DNA of 10,421 nucleotides from Minisyncoccota bacterium (lineage in GTDB: Bacteria > Verrucomicrobiota > Lentisphaeria > Oligosphaerales > MVZH01): NCBI GenBank assembly GCA_021734725.1, contig JAIPIM010000131.1, positions 1 through 10,421 on the forward strand. The letters run 5' to 3'. Position 1 is the first letter of the stretch, and each line of letters opens with the position of its first letter. Shown here one piece after another: positions 6,001-10,421 of this stretch. The notes below the pieces were generated by a model. It made no database searches and was not told the DNA's origin. It was given only the letters and a program-made list of their open reading frames with translations. The translations under genes and the position numbers were made by a program.

Positions 6001-8456
6001 TGATAGACCATATCGACATACGGCCTGTGGAAAAGCAGGTACCCACGCGCTTTGTCCTCTTCCGCAATCTCAGGCAGCGACCGAGTATCCACAAGCTTGA
6101 CTTCCCGAGCGGAAGGACGTTTGCTGGCACCCCCCGCGTCGGCACCTGATTGTGCAGCATCTTCCATCCGTAGTCTGATGTTGTCTACGTAAATGGAATA
6201 ATCCTCCCTCGGCTTGCTTCTGTATACAAATACACTCGCAATGGCACTGTAATCGAGTCCCTTGTCCCGCTGCAGCGTGTAGGTATACGTTTTCGGCTTA
6301 CCAGGCCCGACGTAAGCCGTCATGATAGCCATTTTCCCCTTGCCGTCAGTGATCTGTACATACAAAGGTTTGCCGGGGGGTTCAGGTATCGAGGCATCCA
6401 ATTCGAGCGCGACGACGTTTGACCAATCCTGCTCGCTCGTTCCGGACTGAACACGATTGTTCGTCACCTGCTTTTGCCCAACGGAGTTATCAATCTCCAC
6501 CATGCTTTTGCCAGCCAGTTGGAGCCGAATTCCTGGCCATGTGTCCTTTTCACTGCCTTTGAAGTCGATCCGCAGTGCAAACTTTCCAGTGGTCGCCTGC
6601 TCTTGCACGCGCTCCACTGAACATTGAGTCGTTGTCCAGCGCGAAAGATCCTTTGCGGTCTCGAAGTCGCTCAAGAGCGCCCCCTCGCCAGAAGACAACT
6701 CAACTCCCGCTTCGGCGGCCACAACATTGTCTTCGACGATTGCGGATGCGCAGTTACCTCCTACCCGAATGGCTTTCCCCGTATTCTCGATAACGTTCCC
6801 CCGCACAATGACTTCGGCCGCTTTCCCTTGGTTACTCCCCTTCACATAAATGGCATAGTTTTTGACACTCCGTATGACATTGCCCTTAACTTGCACGACC
6901 CCCGCCACCCCGTCGCTCCATGCAGACAAAATGCCGTACCCCGTATTCTTACCGTCCCCGGTCAACTCGTTACCAATGATATCTACACCGTTGGCGGCGT
7001 AGAGAGCAAGCAGGCGTGCGCCACTCCCCTCAATGCGGTTGTGGCAAATCCGCACATCGACGGGCGCTTCCCCCGGACTCTTGGCCGATTCCCCAATGAC
7101 CACGGCATGCGTCGGGCAGTTGACCAGAATATTCCCGGTTATGCCCAGGTTGCGGTTGTTCTTCCTGCTCCATATACCATAGCCGCCCCCGGTCATATCC
7201 AGGGTATTTCCGCTGATCAGAATCCCGTCGGCCTGACTCACGGCGATGCCGTGCTGCCGGGCACCGGTCGAAATCGTATTGCCAACGATGGTCAGGCCTT
7301 TGACGCTGTCGCTGGCTCTGTACTCGCGGCCATCCGGCGTTTTGCCGGTTTCTCCCGAGTAAACCCGTATGCAGGCGTGGCCGGCAATGCTCCCCGATGT
7401 GTAGCATGTGGCCTTATTGTTCATGACCAGGGCATCTTCGATCTTAGAGCCCTTTACCGGATTGAGCTTGAAGAACCCCTCGTGGGTTCCCGTCATAACA
7501 TTATCCATTACGATGAGACGGCGGGAAGTAAGTCCGTCTCCCGGCTCGAAGTTGATGGCCATGCAGGACGCCTGCTGCCCAGGATCCACAATGGTGTTGC
7601 GCACAATGACAACGTCCTCGTTCGACGCATCCGTACCCAGAAACTGCCAGCCACACGAGCGGCATTCGTTGTCCGCCACCAGCAACCGCCGCTGGCATTC
7701 GGGCTCGACGGCGGCTTCCTCCCAGCCCTGAAAAAAACAGTGATGGATCCTGTTACCAACGGCCCAGTCGTCCGGGTGTCCCTGCAGCAGGATTCCGGCG
7801 TTGTCGGTCTCGTTACCCGGCTGCCCCATCCATCGTCCCGGCCCGCCCCGGCCGATGAAACCAAGATGGGAAATCTCACAGTCACCGATTGTCATTCGGA
7901 AGGTTGCGTTGCCCCAGCGTTTGCCGGTTCCGTAATCCGCCTTGTGCCACACAGTCATGCCAACCTTCACCATGGCGGTGTCCATCGGTTCGTCCTGCCA
8001 GTTCTGGCCGTCGGCCCTGCTTGCCTGGCAGAGCAGTGTTTCATGCATGCCGTCGCCGAACACTCGAATGCCGTCGTACTTGAAGAGCAACGGTTTGCTG
8101 AGGATATAACGCCCCTTGGGAATGTGAAGTGCTTTGCCGTATTTACCGGCATAATCCAATGCTGACTGCAGCCCGACAAAGTCCTTGGTATCCCAGCCGG
8201 GCCGATATCGGATATCAGGTAGAAGGGGATTGTCCGGATCGTCCAAACGTCCGTTGCGGCTGATAAAATCGTCGTCAGCCAATGTCGCTGAGCCATCCCC
8301 TAAAACGCCAAAATCCGCAGCCTCGACAATACCCGGGGAACTCGTCTCTTCAGCCCCGGCGGCACGTTCGTCCGCGACGACCGGAACCGCCTGCACAAAC
8401 AAAAGCGCCGCCAGGCATGCGACAGTAGGGGATCCAGAAATACCTAATATGGACAT
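3048..8456 (-). CDS. Giant secreted modular protein: beta-helix, GH123/DUF4091-like catalytic region, CBM9-like module
   Basis: The protein has 1802 residues from the preferred ATG. A signal peptide with core TVACLAALLFVQAVPVVA probably ends at Ala28. A pectate-lyase/epimerase-type start (about 44-150; ADFGVLGDG, IPKGRYILSKPLLF) leads into a right-handed beta-helix to about 590, with 13 N-x-hydrophobic ladder sites from Asn235 to Asn577. A jelly-roll binding module (593-764) opens LLSDFE and closes DYSIYVDNIRLR. Next are a beta-sandwich (about 790-958) and a TIM barrel (about 965-1205) resembling GH123/DUF4091 proteins. The barrel carries WQPLDEPSG with Asp1101-Glu1102, matching the adjacent Asp-Glu pair of GH123, and REGVDDYKY at 1242-1250. 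A CBM9/DOMON-like module (about 1391-1588; KIDGQLDDEAW, DDCIELFMD) and one or two beta-sandwiches finish it. Glycosidase activity is probable but the substrate is unknown. It lies 65 bases after the PEP-CTERM gene, probably co-transcribed. A GTG ten codons upstream (8484-8486) would add a more basic N-region. Confidence 0.85.
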   Translation of the reverse strand: MSILGISGSPTVACLAALLFVQAVPVVADERAAGAEETSSPGIVEAADFGVLGDGSATLADDDFISRNGRLDDPDNPLLPDIRYRPGWDTKDFVGLQSALDYAGKYGKALHIPKGRYILSKPLLFKYDGIRVFGDGMHETLLCQASRADGQNWQDEPMDTAMVKVGMTVWHKADYGTGKRWGNATFRMTIGDCEISHLGFIGRGGPGRWMGQPGNETDNAGILLQGHPDDWAVGNRIHHCFFQGWEEAAVEPECQRRLLVADNECRSCGWQFLGTDASNEDVVIVRNTIVDPGQQASCMAINFEPGDGLTSRRLIVMDNVMTGTHEGFFKLNPVKGSKIEDALVMNNKATCYTSGSIAGHACIRVYSGETGKTPDGREYRASDSVKGLTIVGNTISTGARQHGIAVSQADGILISGNTLDMTGGGYGIWSRKNNRNLGITGNILVNCPTHAVVIGESAKSPGEAPVDVRICHNRIEGSGARLLALYAANGVDIIGNELTGDGKNTGYGILSAWSDGVAGVVQVKGNVIRSVKNYAIYVKGSNQGKAAEVIVRGNVIENTGKAIRVGGNCASAIVEDNVVAAEAGVELSSGEGALLSDFETAKDLSRWTTTQCSVERVQEQATTGKFALRIDFKGSEKDTWPGIRLQLAGKSMVEIDNSVGQKQVTNNRVQSGTSEQDWSNVVALELDASIPEPPGKPLYVQITDGKGKMAIMTAYVGPGKPKTYTYTLQRDKGLDYSAIASVFVYRSKPREDYSIYVDNIRLRMEDAAQSGADAGGASKRPSAREVKLVDTRSLPEIAEEDKARGYLLFHRPYVDMVYQASVPRSRELRTTISCFATRGEYEPVTFSVHALKDLEAAEVVVSDLVGPEGARIGNDSVDVREVRSLNKRITYASSEYIQVPIYLAALDNVDIAAGTSQRFWVTIRAPEDARPGLYRGTIRFSAANAPFADIELVFRVLPFELLEPPGISWGVYFHFMKNLPHDLAAVTAGMEDMRNHGMTSVAPVGWMLEWPLDRVSVENGKITIDFDGGSRIEHLLNEYKRLGYQEPLLVMNSGIVDWAQKQSGQSIEGERFAELYKGIVSAIEAHGRSHAWPELIWQPLDEPSGANVQACARLARLLEEAGAKVEINGWGGVFPAAGGAADAWCVNGGLLSASRIRELHAKEKKLWTYNIDVECYRPELMRFAAGFMMWRAGADGMFNWEYACQYSKSSAFDEVDGRNFFHQYPATEGESGGPATAWEAYREGVDDYKYVYTLEEAIRRARQSGKPALHELASAAEARLGILRNSIPFMMRLRAIPEWQRRATLDDGSQSLEGPMKTPNGWDFEGYDRARWLVARDTMKLMNALDELGEVAEVEESVAVESTLPEKLVHSFRSVPVAETPKGKYWAIRRAYVPRVLEAKCPKIDGQLDDEAWKYASILDGFLLNTIDNAPPTMPTQARIVYDKDNLYLGVTCMETDIEKLKARRQGKGVGSVWADDCIELFMDTNYDRETFFHMPVNSKGATEFLCDFLPEWRPDVQASGKKLADRYQVEIAIPFKDLQVPPNEIGEGVWGFNLGRERHPSPAELSTWSGLKGYFPQPTEFGELSFGGAYIKSIAAKRCAVGQNTAWIQVQNDSLKTGSFSLHMEVTAGNADTAAHSKKFKLAAAESRTVQIPFVVPAMSAIPTLRVWLENSSDKRTIAERELQLPLKQAVSLTMGAPVVYKGVRQAPCEIHADLQATAEDFKTYILSLELWEEEGKSPLRRDSISDLDSRKVQVMLNLAGVVEGEYRLLVTLSTADGRKVGAAQAKLAVVGGYTAGAIGQ
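6726..7754 (-). other. Right-handed parallel beta-helix region with 13-step asparagine ladder
   Basis: Within the large protein, 13 Asn sites sit at nearly regular steps of 23-32 residues, with one step of 46: 235, 263, 287, 319, 347, 393, 417, 442, 473, 496, 526, 554 and 577. Each is followed by a short motif such as NTIVDP, NTISTG, NTLDMT, NVIRSV or NVIENT. This is the PbH1 pattern of pectate lyases, C5-epimerases and NosD/CASH-type proteins, where stacked Asn side chains line the inside turn of each coil. The 46-residue step (347 to 393) holds a longer loop with charged residues that may border the substrate groove. Confidence 0.85.
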
Positions 8457-8466
8457 CTTATCATGA

Positions 8467-8473
8467 CTCCTTT
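8467..8473 (-). promoter_or_regulatory. Ribosome binding site deciding the start of the large secreted protein
   Basis: On the - strand AAAGGAG (8473-8467) stands 10 bases before ATG 8456-8454. The upstream alternative, GTG at 8486-8484, has only a poor AGGA 12-14 bases away. The SD therefore favours the ATG. The cost is that the signal peptide then has no Lys or Arg before its hydrophobic core, while the longer form would have Arg6 and Lys10. Confidence 0.65.
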
Positions 8474-8521
8474 GTTGTTCCTGCACGTTTACAGTCTATC
8501 CTGTATGGTTATGGTGCGTAC

Positions 8522-10243
8522 CTATGCATCCACGTGGCAAGTATGCGGATTTTGGCGCCGGCGATGACACACCAGCCAGACCACACCGAGTAAAGTGAGA
8601 ACCAGAGTTGTGGGTTCCGGGACATAGTAACCGACCGCAAAAAGGCTGAAGCGGTCGATCCCGTTCCCCCATATATGCGTATCGTCATAACCGGCGGTGA
8701 TGTCAACCCATTCTCCGTCCAAATAGTGGAGCAACTGGAGCGGATAGAGGTTGTCCATCGCAAACAGGCTGGTGTTGTAGCGGAACGTCAAATCCACAAA
8801 ACCGTCGCCGAAGTCGAAACTGCCCGCATCGGCAATATCCCAGATCCCGATAGATGGTCCGGCATTGAAAACGGCTTTTGTATCAGGTACATCCGAACGG
8901 TCAGCGGCCAATAATGAGATAGCAAGCGGGCCGCCGCTGGCAACATCGGTGAATTCCATTCGCAGGCTGTTTATCAGGTCGACACCCGTATCTTCGCTTG
9001 CTTCACCCCAGTTGTGCTGGCTTAAGCCTGATGCGACAGTGATACCAGGCAAGACCAGCTTGCCCTTGTTGACGGCATACCACCCGTTGCTGCTCGTGTT
9101 ATCGATCGTGTTGTCCACACTGTCAAAGGCACTGAGATTCAGCGCCCGGTCCTGGCCGTAACCATCGGCAATCACCTGCCCGTTGTTGGTCAGCACCCCG
9201 CCATTGCAGGAGAAGAGATTGCCGCTGCCGTCCTCCGACCAGCCGCGGAACATGCCCGATGCTGTGGCGTCGCCTCGTATGGTCATCGTCAACGCAGAGG
9301 TGAAGGCGACAGTGCCAGTGCCGTCCGCATTGCCCAGGTCGTACGTTCCCTCACCCCCCGGCCCGTTCCCAATATTCAGGAAGGAGCCATAATAATAGCC
9401 TCCGGAAAGCGTTGTGCCGGCGGACTGGTTGAGTACGCCGGTGCCGGAATTACCGATGGTGACGGCCCTTACGCCGTGCATGACAGCGCTTCCCGTCAGG
9501 TTGTAGGTCCCGCTGGATCCCTCATCAGCGCCGATGTTAAAGGACCAGCGCTGAAATGTTCCCGCACTGTGATTCACCGTACCCACACCACCGGAGGATT
9601 GGCCGATAGTGGCGCCGCTGTACCCGCCCACGACATTCGTTCCCCCGGTCTGATTGAATGTGCCGGTTCCGGCCTTCCCGACCAAGAGCGTGTAGGGTAC
9701 GTCAATGTCGCCTTCCGCGCTCAGATTGTAGACTCCGGTGGTGCCGGTGCCACTCCCGACCTCAATTGAACGGAAATAAGCCGTCCCACCTGTGTGATGG
9801 ACCGTGCCCACCGCTCCCTCGTTCGTACCCAGCCTGAGGTAGCCGTTGCTGCCCAAGTATCCCCCCATCAGGTTGACGGTTCCGGCTCCAGAGTAGCCCA
9901 CGTACGCCGACTGATAGGTCGTGGTCGGCCTGAGCTCGCCCTCACCCTCGATCGTGAGTGTACCCATGTCATCGACATTGTACCCCAGGTAGAGATTCCG
10001 CGAAACCGCGCCGGCCTGGGTGACCTTTGCCGCGGCGACGCTCAGCGTGTCGCATCCGATGTAGGCGTCATCACCTGTCGTGGGTACGGTGTCGCCCGAC
10101 CAGTTGTCCGGCGTGGCCCAGTCCTGATCGGCACCTCCCCCGGCGTCCCAATCCACTGCATAACACCTGCCGAGGCACAGCACCGTACCGAAAAGTATCA
10201 TTCCAACTTTCATCGTTGTTTCGTTAAAAGTGTGGTTACTCAT
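8522..10243 (-). CDS. PEP-CTERM surface protein with Gly/Thr/Asn-rich beta-strand repeats
   Basis: The protein has 573 residues from the preferred ATG (10241-10243). A signal peptide with core VGMILFGTVLCL probably ends at Ala29 (RCYA before VDWD). The mature N-terminus has a DNWSGDTVPTTGDDAYIG block common in PVC-type PEP-CTERM proteins. Repeats of 23-30 residues follow (93-334), then a beta-rich domain with QLLHYLDGEWVDIT. At the C-terminus VPEP (541-544) precedes a hydrophobic helix (about 547-559) and Arg561-Arg563: the PEP-CTERM signal that exosortase recognises for cutting and surface display. A tail of ten residues after the arginines is longer than usual. The start is set by GGGAG at 10255-10259; Met11 of this form is an alternative without an SD, and a GTG at 10357 gives an unlikely N-terminus. 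No exosortase gene is in the window. It is the first gene of the pair with the giant protein; an adhesive or matrix role is inference. Confidence 0.9.
   Translation of the reverse strand: MSNHTFNETTMKVGMILFGTVLCLGRCYAVDWDAGGGADQDWATPDNWSGDTVPTTGDDAYIGCDTLSVAAAKVTQAGAVSRNLYLGYNVDDMGTLTIEGEGELRPTTTYQSAYVGYSGAGTVNLMGGYLGSNGYLRLGTNEGAVGTVHHTGGTAYFRSIEVGSGTGTTGVYNLSAEGDIDVPYTLLVGKAGTGTFNQTGGTNVVGGYSGATIGQSSGGVGTVNHSAGTFQRWSFNIGADEGSSGTYNLTGSAVMHGVRAVTIGNSGTGVLNQSAGTTLSGGYYYGSFLNIGNGPGGEGTYDLGNADGTGTVAFTSALTMTIRGDATASGMFRGWSEDGSGNLFSCNGGVLTNNGQVIADGYGQDRALNLSAFDSVDNTIDNTSSNGWYAVNKGKLVLPGITVASGLSQHNWGEASEDTGVDLINSLRMEFTDVASGGPLAISLLAADRSDVPDTKAVFNAGPSIGIWDIADAGSFDFGDGFVDLTFRYNTSLFAMDNLYPLQLLHYLDGEWVDITAGYDDTHIWGNGIDRFSLFAVGYYVPEPTTLVLTLLGVVWLVCHRRRQNPHTCHVDA
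9242..9967 (-). repeat. About nine degenerate protein repeats in the PEP-CTERM protein
   Basis: Units share the pattern G-x-GT-(V/Y/F)-N-x-(T/S)-(G/A)-G, then a variable strand, then (V/I)-G-x-(S/G). Examples of the unit core are GTVNLMGG, GTVHHTGGT, GVYNLSAEG, GTFNQTGGT, GTVNHSAGT, GTYNLTGS, GVLNQSAGT and GTYDLGN. NQ-x-(T/S)-(G/A)-G units tend to alternate with YNL-type units, so the period may be a two-unit super-repeat of about 50 residues. This resembles the autotransporter-associated beta-strand class and suggests a beta-solenoid stalk. DNA identity between units is low, so the repeat is old. Confidence 0.75.
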
Positions 10244-10254
10244 TTCAATGCAGT

Positions 10255-10259
10255 CTCCC
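10255..10259 (-). promoter_or_regulatory. Ribosome binding site for the PEP-CTERM gene
   Basis: GGGAG on the - strand lies 11 bases before ATG 10243-10241. The other in-frame candidates (Met codons at 10279, 10261 and 10213, and GTG at 10357) have no comparable site, so this decides the start. Confidence 0.55.
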
Positions 10260-10303
10260 ATTTTCTGTCTTTTTATCATGGACAATCGAATTTCCAGTCC
10301 CAA

Positions 10304-10333
10304 ATTAAGTGAACTTTCAGCCCCTCCTTGCAA
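10304..10333 (-). promoter_or_regulatory. Weak promoter candidate for the PEP-CTERM / giant protein pair
   Basis: TTGCAA (10333-10328) and CTTAAT (10309-10304) are 18 bases apart on the - strand, each four of six matches to the sigma70 boxes. A start near 10297 would give a leader of about 55 nt. There is no other good promoter match in 10244-10353 and no sigma54 -24/-12 spacing. Low weight. Confidence 0.25.
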
Positions 10334-10353
10334 TTGCTCTCGTCCAGGATGTG

Positions 10354-10421
10354 TCACTCGTTACTTTCGCCCGTACCAAATTTTCTTCGCTCAAGGATTC
10401 TCTCTGCCACCTCCTGATTCA
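10354..10421 (-). CDS. Possible C-terminal end of a gene entering from the right edge
   Basis: On the - strand one frame is open from the window edge for 22 codons and ends at TGA 10356-10354. Its last residues read NQEVAERILERRKFGTGESN plus Glu, an amphipathic, charged helix-like tail of the kind found at protein ends. It lies about 110 bases upstream of the PEP-CTERM start on the same strand. So short an open frame can arise by chance, and I do not recognise the family. Confidence 0.25.
   Translation of the reverse strand, partial: NQEVAERILERRKFGTGESNE

Noticed and set aside
6624..8165. A 513-codon open frame on the + strand, antisense to the beta-helix part of the giant protein
   Set aside because: It is the exact codon-by-codon complement of the - strand frame. 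It stays open because the real gene rarely uses TTA, CTA or TCA. It has no ribosome binding site and no recognisable protein features.
10211..10357. GTG at 10357 as start of the PEP-CTERM protein
   Set aside because: It would put about 48 mostly polar residues before the signal peptide and has no clear SD; the ATG at 10243 has GGGAG and gives a normal export signal.

Overview
The window looks like a piece of a Gram-negative, non-model bacterial chromosome, most like the PVC (Planctomycetes, Verrucomicrobia, Lentisphaerae) or Hydrogenedentota-type lineages. The basis is the combination of a secreted beta-repeat protein with a PEP-CTERM anchor, a very large modular GH123/DUF4091-like secreted protein, a uroporphyrinogen-decarboxylase-superfamily protein that is not HemE, and moderately high GC with few TTA, CTA or TCA codons. 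This placement is inference; no rRNA or other phylogenetic marker beyond purD is present.

Layout from left to right: the last 40 codons of hcp (hybrid-cluster protein, + strand) enter from the left. They converge on a URO-D/MtaA-superfamily gene (- strand, 152-1222), which has a clear ribosome binding site and a good promoter candidate. A divergent intergenic region of about 500 bp (1223-1726) follows. It holds a 17-bp near-perfect inverted repeat (1342-1358 / 1493-1509) enclosing two tandem related stem-loops whose sequence differences are mostly transitions that keep pairing as G-U wobbles on the - strand. Next is a complete purD (+ strand, 1727-2986), the GAR synthetase of purine biosynthesis. 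It converges on the main item of the window.

That item is a co-directional - strand pair. The upstream gene (8522-10243) encodes a PEP-CTERM surface protein with about nine Gly/Thr/Asn-rich beta-strand repeats. Sixty-five bases downstream lies a gene for an 1802-residue secreted protein (3048-8456). Its modules, in order, are a signal peptide, a pectate-lyase-like right-handed beta-helix with a 13-step asparagine ladder, a jelly-roll binding module, a GH123/DUF4091-like beta-sandwich plus TIM barrel with an adjacent Asp-Glu pair, a CBM9/DOMON-like module and one or two C-terminal beta-sandwiches.

How they may work together: PEP-CTERM/exosortase systems are known to go with exopolysaccharide production, and the large protein combines two folds that typically act on polysaccharides with two putative carbohydrate-binding modules. 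The pair may therefore build, remodel or digest an extracellular polysaccharide at the cell surface. This is inference from domain content and gene order. hcp, the URO-D-like gene and purD show no evident functional link to the pair. I found no tRNA, rRNA, CRISPR array, insertion sequence or convincing intrinsic terminator.
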